Of a stretch of DNA of 64,000 nt, positions 1 through 8,944 are shown piece after piece. The stretch is from assembly GCA_965215345.1 (NCBI GenBank), contig CBDCDL010000001.1, positions 186,001 through 250,000 on the forward strand. The letters run 5' to 3'. The notes under the pieces were generated by a model. That model made no database searches and was not told the origin of the DNA. It worked only from the letters and a program-made list of their open reading frames with translations. The position numbers and the translations under genes are program-made. The stretch is from CATQHW01 sp965215345 (GTDB lineage: Bacteria; Spirochaetota; Spirochaetia; SZUA-6; Bin103). How positions within the stretch are numbered: position 1 is the first letter of the stretch; each line of letters opens with the position of its first letter.

Positions 1-1
1 G

Positions 2-1018
2 TACGACGAGGAGTCGGACCGCGTCTACCTGGGCATCACTTCCTTCGACTCCGACATCTTCAAGGCGTACGACCGCGCATCGGAGACCTTCGTCGACCTG
101 GGGGCCAAGGCGGTCGTGAACGAGTACGACGCCAAGTTTCACCGCTCGCTCGAACGGGGCGCCGACGGCTGCATCTACGGGGCGACGGCGCTGCTGCACG
201 ACGTGGACCGGTTCTTCGACGCTCCGGGCGGCGGCATCTTCCGCTACGACCCGCGCACCGGCGAGCTCGCGCGCATCGCCACGCCGGTGCCGCACACCTA
301 CATCCAGTCGATCGCCATCGACCGGGAACGCGAGCTGATCTACTGCCTGTGTTTCGCGCCCGAGATGCTGGCCGCCTACGATCTGGCCAACGGCGCGGTC
401 ACCGACTACGGGCTGATCGCCTCCGGCTGCGGCGGCATGGCGCAGGGAGAGAACATCTGCCTGGACGACCAGGGTTGCCTGTGGTCGACCTGGCAGGTGA
501 CCCGCGCCTGGCAGTCGAGCAGCGGCGTGGACATGGCACGCCTGTGCAAGATCGACCCGGAGCAGGGCAGGGTGGTCTACTACCGGGGCGGTCTGCCGCG
601 GCCGGACGGCTCATACGGCACCGTCCAGGCGGAGGGGCTGTTCAACCTGGGCGACGGCATGATGTACGCCTCCGGCGGAAACGGATCGCTGTTCCGGATC
701 GACCCGGAGACCGGTTCGGCCACGTACCTGTTCACGCCGATCGAGGACCGGCCCAGCCGGCTCACCTCGCTGGTGGTGGCCGACGACGGCTGTGCGTACG
801 GCGTGACCGGGAGGGCCGGGCGCTGCGAGATGCTGCGCTTCGACTTCCGGCGCGACGGCTACGAGTTGCTTGGTCCGGTGGTCGACCAGGACGGCGAGCC
901 GTGCTTCCAGGTCCACCACGTCGTGCGCGCCGCCGACGGCACGCTGTACGCCTGCGAGAACGACAATCCGCGGCGCAGCGGCTACCTGTGGGAGATCGCG
1001 CTGCAGGAGCCGCGGTAG
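2..1018 (+). CDS. beta-propeller protein, 5' end outside window
   Basis: The reading frame is open from base 2, so the gene begins upstream of the window; the first internal start-like codon is a GTG at 116 but coding clearly precedes it. The 338 visible residues contain several propeller-like blades of the pattern 'hydrophobic strand, D, turn, YD.xTG': for example FRYDPRTGE near the start and FRIDPETGS in the middle, each followed by a short strand and a GLAxD-like turn. This resembles SMP-30/NHL/YncE-type propellers that bind sugars or lactones, but no catalytic residue can be assigned. No signal peptide can be judged because the N-terminus is missing. It lies tail-to-tail with the ABC exporter genes. 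Function unknown; propeller fold is inference from repeats. Confidence 0.6.
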   Translation, partial: YDEESDRVYLGITSFDSDIFKAYDRASETFVDLGAKAVVNEYDAKFHRSLERGADGCIYGATALLHDVDRFFDAPGGGIFRYDPRTGELARIATPVPHTYIQSIAIDRERELIYCLCFAPEMLAAYDLANGAVTDYGLIASGCGGMAQGENICLDDQGCLWSTWQVTRAWQSSSGVDMARLCKIDPEQGRVVYYRGGLPRPDGSYGTVQAEGLFNLGDGMMYASGGNGSLFRIDPETGSATYLFTPIEDRPSRLTSLVVADDGCAYGVTGRAGRCEMLRFDFRRDGYELLGPVVDQDGEPCFQVHHVVRAADGTLYACENDNPRRSGYLWEIALQEPR

Positions 1019-1045
1019 CGGCGAGCAGATCCCTGGTCCAGGCCG

Positions 1046-1807
1046 TTATTCCCAGCGGAACAGCGCCGCCGAGGCCACGGTGCCGGCCACCAGCATGCCC
1101 AGCAGAACCAGGCCCGATGGCCAATTCCAGCCGACGCCGAACCACAGGTCCTGCAGCAGGTGCACGACGTGGGTCAGGGGCAGCCAGCGGGCAACCTCGC
1201 GAACGTCCTCGGGCATGGTCTCCAGGGGCATGGCGGCGCCGGAAAGAAACATCAACGGGAAGTAGATCGCCATCCCGACCGCCTGAGCCACGCGTTCGCT
1301 CCGTGCCAAGCTGGCAAGGACGTAGCCGACCCCCACGAACGCCAGCGTGCTCAGCGTGAACCCACCGAGCACGGCAGCCCAGCTACCGCCGAAGCGCAAG
1401 CCGAAGACCAGTCTGGCGACGATGATCGTCAACCCCATTCCCAGCAGGGCGCTTGCGAAGTGGACGCTCACGTCGGCGGCGAAGTAGACCACCGGGCGCA
1501 AGGGCGTGGCCTGATACCGCCTCAGCAGCTTCTGCTTCCGGTCCGCCGCCGTCGTGATCGGGAGGCTGATGAGCGCGACGGTGCCGATCACGATCGCGGC
1601 CAGCGCCGGTACGTAACTGTCGATGTATCCGAATCCCGGAGGCGTGAACGGACCGCCCGGTTCGTTCCCCCAGATGAAGCCGAACAAAGTCACCAGCAAT
1701 ACCGGAAACGCCACCGTGAAGAACAGCACGATCGGCTCCCGGAGGAAGCGTTTGAACTGGATCGAAGACAGGCGCCGGTAGGAGCGCAGGCTCGCCGTCA
1801 GGGCCAT
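1046..1807 (-). CDS. ABC-2 type transporter permease
   Basis: This 253-residue protein is the membrane half of an ABC-2 exporter (drug, lipid or polysaccharide export family). It begins with a basic cytoplasmic segment, then about six hydrophobic segments, starting with LFFTVAFPVLLVTLFGFIWG at residues 28-47, then around 70-90, 110-135, 145-170, 175-200 and 225-245. The length fits the family. It follows the ATPase gene on the same strand with a gap of 4 bases, so the two are one transcription unit and probably form a 2+2 complex. The substrate cannot be deduced; neither neighbour is a biosynthetic gene cluster. Confidence 0.85.
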   Translation of the reverse strand: MALTASLRSYRRLSSIQFKRFLREPIVLFFTVAFPVLLVTLFGFIWGNEPGGPFTPPGFGYIDSYVPALAAIVIGTVALISLPITTAADRKQKLLRRYQATPLRPVVYFAADVSVHFASALLGMGLTIIVARLVFGLRFGGSWAAVLGGFTLSTLAFVGVGYVLASLARSERVAQAVGMAIYFPLMFLSGAAMPLETMPEDVREVARWLPLTHVVHLLQDLWFGVGWNWPSGLVLLGMLVAGTVASAALFRWE

Positions 1808-1811
1808 CGGA

Positions 1812-2726
1812 TCAGTCCCGGATCCCGCGCCCGGTCAAACGGAGGAAGACGTCCTCCAGATCGGCCTGTCGGGTGCTCAGGTCTCTGAACGAAACGCGAC
1901 TCGATTCCAACCACGACACCACCGCGGCCAGCAATCCTTCGGTGCTCCCGGAGACCGTCACCCGGCTGCCCTGCTGCACGACCGCGGCGACCTGGGGGAG
2001 CGCCCGCAGCGCTGACCAATCGGCATCCGTGGCCACGTCGAACACGACGCTGCTCTCTTGGTCGAACGTCCGGACGAGTTGGGCTGGCGTGTCCAGCGCG
2101 ATGACTCTGCCGCGGTCGACGATCGCGACCCGGTCGCACAGGAACTGCGCCTCGTCCATGAAGTGGGTGATCACCAGCACGGTCTTGCCCTGCTCCCGGA
2201 TCGCCTGCACCAAGTCCCAGGTGGCGCGGCGCGCCTGCGGGTCCAGGCCGCTGGTCAGCTCGTCGAGGATGACCACTTCCGGATCGTTCACCAGCGCCAG
2301 GGCGATGAACAGCCGCTGCCGCTGACCGCCGGAGAGGGTGCCGAACATCGCGGTACGGTGGTCGGCCAACCCCCACTGATGCAGCAGCGGTTGCCACGGA
2401 ACGGTCCGCGCGTAGAAGGAGCTGAACAGGTCCAACGCTTCCCATACCCTGATCCGTTCCGCCAGCGCCGCCTCCTGCAGTTGCACGCCGATGCGCTCCG
2501 TGAGAGCGATCCGATCGCGGATCGGGTCCATTCCCAGGACCGAGATGCGGCCCCGGTCCGGTGTGCGCAGACCGATGACGCACTCGACCGAGGTGGTCTT
2601 GCCGGCACCGTTGGGGCCGATGATCCCGAAGATCTCGCCCTCGTCGACGGAGAAGGACACCTCGTCGACCGCCACCACCTCGCCATACCGCTTGTGGAGC
2701 CGTTCGACCTCGATCACCGGGGGCAT
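1812..2726 (-). CDS. ABC transporter ATP-binding protein (ABC-2 exporter partner)
   Basis: The protein (304 residues from the chosen start) is the ATPase of the exporter. Walker A is GPNGAGKTT near residue 38, the signature is LSGGQRQR near 137 and Walker B is VVILDEL, followed by TSGLDP; the usual DEP is DEL here, a small deviation. The H-loop is ITHFMDEA. The C-terminal 80 residues match the DrrA/CcmA-like accessory domain. I chose the ATG at 2726 because homologues start just before the IEVxxLxKxYG strand; an upstream in-frame ATG at 2783 would add 19 residues of non-family sequence. It is first in a two-gene operon with the permease. Confidence 0.88.
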   Translation of the reverse strand: MPPVIEVERLHKRYGEVVAVDEVSFSVDEGEIFGIIGPNGAGKTTSVECVIGLRTPDRGRISVLGMDPIRDRIALTERIGVQLQEAALAERIRVWEALDLFSSFYARTVPWQPLLHQWGLADHRTAMFGTLSGGQRQRLFIALALVNDPEVVILDELTSGLDPQARRATWDLVQAIREQGKTVLVITHFMDEAQFLCDRVAIVDRGRVIALDTPAQLVRTFDQESSVVFDVATDADWSALRALPQVAAVVQQGSRVTVSGSTEGLLAAVVSWLESSRVSFRDLSTRQADLEDVFLRLTGRGIRD

Positions 2727-2820
2727 GAGCCATTCAATAGTTGATCTGAACTGCGGGCCGAACGCAACCAGATAGATGCACACGCCTCAGTCCGAGTCAG
2801 GGTCTCAGCGGCCGATTGTG

Positions 2821-2864
2821 CTATGATGTCGTCAGAAAGCGACGCAAAATGACGACATACATAG
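2821..2864. promoter_or_regulatory. long inverted repeat upstream of DUF4143 ATPase gene
   Basis: The arms CTATGATGTCGTCA (2821-2834) and TGACGACATACATAG (2850-2864) are complementary apart from one bulged base, separated by 15 bases. The repeat sits in the divergent gap between the ABC ATPase gene and the DUF4143 ATPase gene, ending 34 bases before the start at 2899. It could be an operator for either gene or an RNA hairpin in the leader. No run of T follows on either strand, which argues against a simple terminator. Confidence 0.5.
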
Positions 2865-2898
2865 CAGTTCACGCACGACACCGCCCAAGCCGCGCGCC

Positions 2899-4086
2899 AT
2901 GCGCACGGCGGGCGGGCGGGCGGGCATCGGCGTGACCGTCTACCGGCCACGCGCACTGACGGCGCCGGGCTCGTCCTTCTTCCTGTTCGGCCCGCGCGGA
3001 ACCGGCAAGACGACCTGGGTTGGGCGCGAATACCCGGATGCCCATCGCATCGATCTGCTGGACGAGTCCCTGTACCAGAACTATCTGGCGGACGCGGGAC
3101 GATTTGCCGGCGAGCTGCGGGTGCTCGCCCCGCGCCGCTGGGTGTTCGTGGATGAGATTCAGCGGCTGCCCGGCCTGCTCAACGAAGTGCATCGCCACAT
3201 CGAAGCCGGTGGGCTGCGGTTCATCCTGACCGGATCATCGGCGCGCAAGCTGAAGCGAGCCGGCGTCAACCTCCTCGGCGGGCGCGCGGTCTACACTCGC
3301 ATGTATCCGTTCCTGCCGCATGAGCTGGGGAACGACTTCGATCTCGACACGGTGCTCCGGCACGGCAGCCTGCCGGTGATCTGGAACGCCGACGACCGGG
3401 TTGCGGCGTTGCGTTCCTACGTCCAGCTCTACTTGAAGGAAGAGATCAAGGGCGAAGCGCTGGTACGAAACCTGGCCGGCTTCGCGCGCTTCCTGCCGGT
3501 CGCCGCCCTGCTTCACGGCCAGACGCTCAACGTTGCCTCGGCCGCGCGCGATGCCGAGGTCAGCCGGACGACGCTGACCGGCTACGTGGAGATCCTGGAG
3601 GACACGCTGGTGGCGTTCCGTCTGCCGGCGTACGATCCAAAGTTGCGGATCCGGGAACGCAAGCACCCCAAGCTGTACTGGATTGATCCCGGATTGGCGC
3701 GCGCTGCAGCCGGGCGCTTCCGGGAGCTCGATCCGCACGAACGCGGCCCCTTGTTCGAGGGCTGGATTGCCACCGTGCTCGCCAGCTATCGCGACTATCG
3801 CGGAACGTTCGACGAGATGTACTACTGGGCACCGGCGCGAGCGAGGGACACGGAGGTCGACTTTCTGCTGTTGCGCGATGGCGACTCCATCGCGATCGAG
3901 GCCAAAGCGTCTGCGCGTATCCACGATCGCCATCTGGCCGGGCTCCGTGCCGTCGCCCCGCTGCCCCGCCTGCAGCGCCGGATTCTGACCTACCCGGGCA
4001 CACGCCGCATGCGCAGCCCGGACGGGATCGACATCTGGCCGCTGACCGATCTTCTGGGGGCTCTCGAAACCGACCGCCTCTGGTAG
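2899..4086 (+). CDS. AAA ATPase with DUF4143 domain
   Basis: The 395-residue protein has an N-terminal P-loop (GPRGTGKT at residues 31-38), a Walker B-like VFVDEIQRLP and sensor-like ILTGSSARKL, followed by a C-terminal DUF4143 domain with the nuclease-like pattern EVDFLLL...IAIEAKAS near residues 318-338. That pattern resembles the E-D-ExK arrangement of PD-(D/E)xK folds. Proteins of this family are common, variable and of unproven role; they are often found in accessory regions. Start: ATG at 2899, although a GTG at 2932 just before TVYRPRAL would match homologues about as well. The gene stands alone behind a strong inverted repeat. Confidence 0.85.
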   Translation: MRTAGGRAGIGVTVYRPRALTAPGSSFFLFGPRGTGKTTWVGREYPDAHRIDLLDESLYQNYLADAGRFAGELRVLAPRRWVFVDEIQRLPGLLNEVHRHIEAGGLRFILTGSSARKLKRAGVNLLGGRAVYTRMYPFLPHELGNDFDLDTVLRHGSLPVIWNADDRVAALRSYVQLYLKEEIKGEALVRNLAGFARFLPVAALLHGQTLNVASAARDAEVSRTTLTGYVEILEDTLVAFRLPAYDPKLRIRERKHPKLYWIDPGLARAAAGRFRELDPHERGPLFEGWIATVLASYRDYRGTFDEMYYWAPARARDTEVDFLLLRDGDSIAIEAKASARIHDRHLAGLRAVAPLPRLQRRILTYPGTRRMRSPDGIDIWPLTDLLGALETDRLW

Positions 4087-4242
4087 ACGGCTGCGCTCGA
4101 CGGTGCTCGCCGGCGTGACCGACGCGGATCGCCTGGCCGAAGCGGGGGAGTGGATCGTGGACTGCGCCACGACTGCGGACTTCCTGTCCCGCGTGAGCCG
4201 CGCGGGCTCGTAGGCCCGGTTCGTTCCGTCCGCTCCCGGCGG

Positions 4243-5004
4243 CTACAGCAGCGGGCGGACGATCGCGCTCACGCCCAGCACGGCCAGCACCACGACGGCG
4301 GCGGTGCGCAGCCGCTCGACCGGCAGTCGCCGCGCCAGAGCGAGCCCGACGTTCGATCCGGCCAGCGCAAACGGTGCGAGCAGCGCGGCCAGCGCCAGCG
4401 CGCGCACCGCGCTCGCTCCGAACGCGACCGCCAGCAGCGCCAGCAGCGTGCCCGTGGCCGGCAGGGCGATTGCCCAGATGGTGGCGCGGATCCGCTCCGC
4501 CGGCCACTCGTGCGCGTAGGACCAGAGCGCCAGCGGCGCGCCGCCCATGCCGGTGGAACCGCCCAGCAGCCCCGAAGTGCTCATCGCCAGCGCCATCCAT
4601 GGCCAGGCCACCCGGGCGCGCGGGGCGGGCCGCACCACGCGCAGCACCACCAGGGCGCCGAGCACCACGGCGCCGGCGGCCTGCCGAGCCAGGTCGGGAT
4701 TCGCGGCGACCACCGCCCGCAGGCCCAGCACGCCGATCAGCATGGCCGGCATGGTGATCGCCAGCGGCCACAGGAGCTCGCGCGCCTGCACGGAAGCGCG
4801 CAGCCGAAGGACGCCGTTGGCCATCTGCACCATCATGGCCGAGCTGGAGATGACGATCGCCTGCTCGGGCGCAAAGCCGCTCAGGTGGAGCAGCGGAATC
4901 GCCAGCAGCGCCAGGCCGAAGCCGACGGTCGCTTGCAGCGCCGAGGCGGCGACGACGATCGCCGCGGCTGCCGCCACAACCGGCAGCGACTGTCCGAGGG
5001 GCAT
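4243..5004 (-). CDS. TauE/SafE family membrane permease
   Basis: The 253-residue protein has about eight hydrophobic segments and the family's N-terminal pattern, ALQATVGFGLALLAIPLL at residues 22-39, with the second-half motif STSGLLGGSTGMGGAPLALW at about 141-160. Family members export sulfite, sulfoacetate or other small organic anions, but the substrate is not predictable here. The gene ends a minus-strand run beginning at 8873; the 39-base gap to the preceding gene (5044-5796) allows co-transcription. Length is normal for the family. Confidence 0.85.
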   Translation of the reverse strand: MPLGQSLPVVAAAAAIVVAASALQATVGFGLALLAIPLLHLSGFAPEQAIVISSSAMMVQMANGVLRLRASVQARELLWPLAITMPAMLIGVLGLRAVVAANPDLARQAAGAVVLGALVVLRVVRPAPRARVAWPWMALAMSTSGLLGGSTGMGGAPLALWSYAHEWPAERIRATIWAIALPATGTLLALLAVAFGASAVRALALAALLAPFALAGSNVGLALARRLPVERLRTAAVVVLAVLGVSAIVRPLL

Positions 5005-5043
5005 GGGGATCGGGGTTGTGGCGGGTTGATCAGCCGTCAGGCC

Positions 5044-5796
5044 TCAGCCTTCGGCCCGGCACCAAGCGGCGAAGTATTCGGGCGACCAGCGGCGTGCCAG
5101 GAAGGAGATGCGCTCGGCGCGCGCCGAGCGTTCAGGCTCCGCCTCGGCCTCGATCCATGCCTCGGCGCCGGCCAAGTCCGGGAACTCGCAGATCCAGGCG
5201 CGGCGCCACGCCGGGACGGGGTCGATGAGCTGGAAGCACTCCAACCGCAGCATCCCGTGCTCCCGGGCAACCCGCTGCAGCCCCGCAGTCTGCTCGGCAT
5301 CGGCGCGCCCGTCGGCGCCGTCGCTGCGGGAGAACTGCAGCACCACCACGCTGGATCGGTCGGCGCCGAGCGCCGGGATCGCGGCCGGATCGGCCTCCTG
5401 CGGAGCGATCACCCGCGGCGGTCCGGGCAGCCACGCGTCGAAGTGCCCGGGCGCCAGCGGCCGGGTGAGGTGGTACTCGTAGAAGCCGTCCCGGCCGTAG
5501 GGCGGCGCCATCTCCGCGTCGATCCACTCCTCCGCGCCGGCGAGGGTCGGGAACTCGATCAGCCAGAACCGGTGCCAGCCGCCCTGCGGCCCGATCAGCC
5601 GGAAGCCCTCCAGGCGCCGCATGCGGTGGCGGGCGGCGACCGACAGCATCAGGTCGATGTGCTCGCGCTCGGCCGAGCGGCGCTCGTCTTCGGTGAGCCG
5701 GTGCCAGCTCGGCAGGCGGCCGGTCTTGGCCAGGACCATCACCCGGTCGCGGCTCACCTGGAGCTCAGCGGACACCTCGCCTGCCTCCTTCGTCAC
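5044..5796 (-). CDS. tandem dimeric alpha/beta-barrel-like protein, unknown function
   Basis: This 250-residue soluble protein contains two similar halves. The first half holds RMRRLEGFRLIGPQGGWHRF then LIEFPTLAGAEEWIDAE; the second holds GMLRLECFQLIDPVPAWRRA then ICEFPDLAGAEAWIEAE. The matching order and spacing show an internal duplication, so one chain probably forms the equivalent of a ferredoxin-like dimer as in EthD/NIPSNAP proteins. No catalytic residues are apparent. It starts 9 bases after the oxidoreductase gene ends, so it belongs to the catabolic operon from 8873 leftwards. Function unknown. Confidence 0.65.
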   Translation of the reverse strand: MTKEAGEVSAELQVSRDRVMVLAKTGRLPSWHRLTEDERRSAEREHIDLMLSVAARHRMRRLEGFRLIGPQGGWHRFWLIEFPTLAGAEEWIDAEMAPPYGRDGFYEYHLTRPLAPGHFDAWLPGPPRVIAPQEADPAAIPALGADRSSVVVLQFSRSDGADGRADAEQTAGLQRVAREHGMLRLECFQLIDPVPAWRRAWICEFPDLAGAEAWIEAEAEPERSARAERISFLARRWSPEYFAAWCRAEG

Positions 5797-5805
5797 GGTG
5801 CGGAC

Positions 5806-6978
5806 TCATCGCGGGACATCCACCTCCTGGCCGCCCCGCTCCGCCGACAGATACGCGGCGTACAGAACCGCGGTCGTGTCGATCGCCAGCGGCAGGCCGC
5901 TCGCCGGTTCGCGGCCATCGCGGATCGCGCCCAGGAAGTCGGCCAGCTCCTGGCGGTAGCCGGTAGCCCAGTCCTCGTCCGGGGCCGGGAACGACCAGCC
6001 CTGCTTGGTGCCGATCTTCTCCACCACGTAGACGTCGTCGAGCTGCCGCTCCTCCGGGTTGTACAGGACGTTGGTGTCGGTCGGGTTGATGTTGCAGCGC
6101 ATGCGGTGGTTGTTCGCGTACACCTCCAGCCAGTTGTGCACACCGCCCATGACGATCTCCGTGGAGTGGATGTCGGCCACGGTGCCGTCGTCGAAGACCA
6201 CGTGCACCTGACAGTAGTCCTCCACGTCGTGGTAGTCGGTGCGCAGCCAGCCCAGGTCGCGGAAGCCGGCCGCGCCGGTCAGGCGGTGCACGCGGGCGCT
6301 GACCGCGCGCGGGCGCACCGGGGCGCCGTCGGTGGCCTGACCCTGCACGCGCTTCAGGTAGAGCGCGGCGGTGAGCGGATGGCACCCCTTGCCGACCAGC
6401 GAGCCGCCGCCGGTCCTGGCCCAGATGCCGTAGACCGGGGAGTGCGAGCCGGAGTGGGACTCCTCGCCCTGGATCCACAGGATGCGCGCCTGCGTCTTGA
6501 CGATGACCTCCACCTCTTTCTGCACGGACGGGGCGTAGACCCAGTTCTCGGCGTAGCAGAGCGTGACGCCGGCCCGCTCGACCGCGTCGCGCATGCGCGC
6601 CGCGCTGGCCATCGCCTGCTCCAGCATCTCTCCCTTGGAGGCTCGGTCGCCACGCCAGCCGGGATCGTCCGCCGGCCCGAATGCGCCGGTGAACGGCTTC
6701 TCGACGATCACGTGCGTGCCTGCCTCCGCGGCGGCGAGCACGCACGGCTCGTGCGCGCAGGGGGGCGCGCAGACGTCGATCACGTCGGAGACTTCCAGCA
6801 ACTGGTCGAGCGAGGAGAAGGCGGCCACGCCGTGGCGCGCGGCGAACTCGTCGCGGCGTTCGGGGGTAGGCGAGTAGACCCCGGCCAGGGTCACGGCTCC
6901 ATCGCCCAGCCCGCGGTAACACTCGGCGTGGAAGCTGGCGGCGAAGCGCGAGCCGACCAGTCCGACGCGCAGGTTCAT
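5806..6978 (-). CDS. Gfo/Idh/MocA family oxidoreductase
   Basis: The 390-residue protein is a NAD(P)-dependent dehydrogenase of sugar or inositol type. It starts with the Rossmann strand MNLRVGLVGSRFAASFH and carries the family EKP motif (IVEKPFTG at about residues 93-100); a conserved H in GKGCHPLTAAL lies further on and is typical of the catalytic region. The start at 6978 is fixed by the 4-base overlap with the upstream hydrolase stop and by the Rossmann fold beginning immediately. A frame extension upstream into the hydrolase gene is only a shadow. Substrate unknown. It is the second gene of a catabolic operon. Confidence 0.88.
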   Translation of the reverse strand: MNLRVGLVGSRFAASFHAECYRGLGDGAVTLAGVYSPTPERRDEFAARHGVAAFSSLDQLLEVSDVIDVCAPPCAHEPCVLAAAEAGTHVIVEKPFTGAFGPADDPGWRGDRASKGEMLEQAMASAARMRDAVERAGVTLCYAENWVYAPSVQKEVEVIVKTQARILWIQGEESHSGSHSPVYGIWARTGGGSLVGKGCHPLTAALYLKRVQGQATDGAPVRPRAVSARVHRLTGAAGFRDLGWLRTDYHDVEDYCQVHVVFDDGTVADIHSTEIVMGGVHNWLEVYANNHRMRCNINPTDTNVLYNPEERQLDDVYVVEKIGTKQGWSFPAPDEDWATGYRQELADFLGAIRDGREPASGLPLAIDTTAVLYAAYLSAERGGQEVDVPR

Positions 6979-8873
6979 GAGCGGCCTCCTTTCCCCACGA
7001 CCGGCAGCTCGATCGACGACGGATGCTCCGGCGACAGGTGGATGGTATTGGCGGCCACCCGCGCCCGCGTGTGGCGGCCGACCGGCTCGCCGGTATTGGG
7101 GTTGACGTCGAAGCGGGGGAACGAAGAGAAGCTGACCAGCAGCCGCAGCCGGTGGCCGGCGGCGAACAGGTTGCTGGTGGGATACAGCGGGAAGGAGACC
7201 CGGTACACCCGGTCCGGCTCCATCGGCTGCGGCCGGTCCATGCCGTCGCGGTAGCGCACGCGCATGATGCCGTCGGCAACGTTCAGCCGGAAGCCGTCGG
7301 GCCACGCGGCGCTCGGCGGGTAGTAGTCCTGCAGCATCGCGAACAGGTCGGTGTCCGGCGCGTCGGAGGAGAGGTGGATGGTCACGGTGATCGGTCCGGT
7401 CACCTCCAGCGGTTCCCGAAGCGGCCGGGTCGCGAACAGCAGCACGTCCTGCCGGGACTCCAGCGGCGCGAACGGAGGCGCGCAGCCGTGCACGTCGGGC
7501 CGCGTGCGCTGGTCGGCGCCGCCCTGCACGATCATCACCCGCGTCATGACGTTCGGCGCTTCCGGCGTGAAGCGCGGCGGCGCCGGCAGGATCTCGTTGA
7601 GGGAGGAGGTGTTGGCCGAGATGCTCGGCAGCGGGTCGTCGGGATCGAAGCGGGCCGTCAATTCGGCCGCCGAGTCCGGCGGGTCCCCGGTCAGGCCGCC
7701 GTCGGCGGCCAGGTAGAGCGGCGTCGGGACCGCGCGGGCGAGCGGCCACTCGCGCTCGGTGCGCCAGCGTCCACCGTGTTCGAGCCGCCCCTCGGCGGTG
7801 CGTCCGCCCGCTCCGCCGCCCATCACGAACAGGCGCACCGGCGCCTCGGACTCGACGCCGTTCGCCTTGCCGCGCAGGTGATGGTCGAACCAGCGCTTCA
7901 CCAGGTGCCGGAAGTCGGCGGCCAGGTTGCCGGCCACCGGCATCTCCGGCCCGAGGTCGATGTCGCCGGCGACGCAGGTGTCCATGGTCGCGTCGCCGTG
8001 CACCCAGGCCCCCATCAGCAGCGACTGCTTGCCGAGCCGGGCGCTCAGAGCCTGGTAGTTGTCGGTCGTGGCGCGCGTGTAGGAGTCGTACCAGGAGCCG
8101 GCGTACATGGTCGGCACGTCGGCGGTGCGGTCGTAGTGGGCGGCGAAGTTGAGGCCGGGCCGCTGCCAGAACTCGTCCGCGTCGCCGTGCTCGTAGAGGT
8201 CGCGCGCCCAGCGCTCGTAGCCCGGCAGGCCGTCCAGCGGCGACTCGCCGCCGCGCCAGGGAAGCCGCGTCAGCCACTCGTACATCCGCTCGCCGGCACG
8301 GGTCAGACTCGCCTGCAACGCCGGGTCGCGCTGCGCCTCGGGCGACACCGTGCCGAAGGTCACCGCCCAGGTGAGCCAGCGCAGCTCCAGCGCGCCGTTG
8401 TGGCGCAGCGTCGCGGTGTTGCCGTTGGCGCCGCCCTGGTTGACCCACATCGCCCTGAGGTGCGGCGGCCGCTCGATCGCCGCCGCGTTCTGGACCCACG
8501 CCAGGTAGGAAGTGCCGTACGTGCCGACGTTGCCGTCGCAGTACGGCAGCGCCGCCAGCCACTCGATCGCGTCGTAGCCGTCCGGTCCCTCGTTCGCCAG
8601 CAGGACGAACTCGCCCTCCGAGGCGTAGCGCCCGCGGCAGTCCTGGATCGCCGCCAGGTAGCCGTGGGATGCCAGGAACTCGCACATCTCCTGGTGGGTG
8701 GGGCGCGCCCGGTTGTACGGGGTGCGCATCAGGATCGCCGGGAACGGGCCGGGCAGGGGCTCGCCGTCGCGGGCCGGCCGCCAGACGTCGGTGGCCAGCC
8801 GGACGCCGTCGCGCGCGGTCATGCCGCAGTTGCGGGCGTTGACGACTCCGTACGGGGGTGGTTCGGCTGTCAT
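6975..8873 (-). CDS. CocE/NonD family alpha/beta-hydrolase (X-Pro dipeptidyl-peptidase-like)
   Basis: About 632 residues from the chosen start. The N-terminal alpha/beta-hydrolase has DVWRP, then the nucleophile elbow GTSYLA (GxSYxG in most members; the final G is A here), and the catalytic-His region GAWVHGDA. The C-terminal part contains the jelly-roll typical of CocE/S15 proteins (ITVTIHLSSDAPDTDLF, FRLNVADGIMRVRYRDG). Such enzymes cleave esters or proline-type amides. I prefer the ATG at 8873 because an earlier start at 8951 would run past the divergent aminotransferase start at 8945. It heads the minus-strand operon to 5044 or beyond. Confidence 0.85.
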   Translation of the reverse strand: MTAEPPPYGVVNARNCGMTARDGVRLATDVWRPARDGEPLPGPFPAILMRTPYNRARPTHQEMCEFLASHGYLAAIQDCRGRYASEGEFVLLANEGPDGYDAIEWLAALPYCDGNVGTYGTSYLAWVQNAAAIERPPHLRAMWVNQGGANGNTATLRHNGALELRWLTWAVTFGTVSPEAQRDPALQASLTRAGERMYEWLTRLPWRGGESPLDGLPGYERWARDLYEHGDADEFWQRPGLNFAAHYDRTADVPTMYAGSWYDSYTRATTDNYQALSARLGKQSLLMGAWVHGDATMDTCVAGDIDLGPEMPVAGNLAADFRHLVKRWFDHHLRGKANGVESEAPVRLFVMGGGAGGRTAEGRLEHGGRWRTEREWPLARAVPTPLYLAADGGLTGDPPDSAAELTARFDPDDPLPSISANTSSLNEILPAPPRFTPEAPNVMTRVMIVQGGADQRTRPDVHGCAPPFAPLESRQDVLLFATRPLREPLEVTGPITVTIHLSSDAPDTDLFAMLQDYYPPSAAWPDGFRLNVADGIMRVRYRDGMDRPQPMEPDRVYRVSFPLYPTSNLFAAGHRLRLLVSFSSFPRFDVNPNTGEPVGRHTRARVAANTIHLSPEHPSSIELPVVGKGGRS

Positions 8874-8944
8874 GGATGCGTGGGTTGAGCGTGAGCGTTC
8901 GGGGCGGTACGGTCCCGTGACGATTCTCTGATCGGAGGGCACTG

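Noticed and set aside
4100..4213. A possible C-terminal gene remnant (ADRLAEAGEWIVDCATTADF)
   Set aside because: It looks protein-like but is only about 36 codons, has no start and I could not place it in a family with confidence.
4150..7254. A 1034-codon plus-strand frame
   Set aside because: Antisense shadow of the minus-strand operon; low-complexity RGQ-rich sequence, no family similarity.
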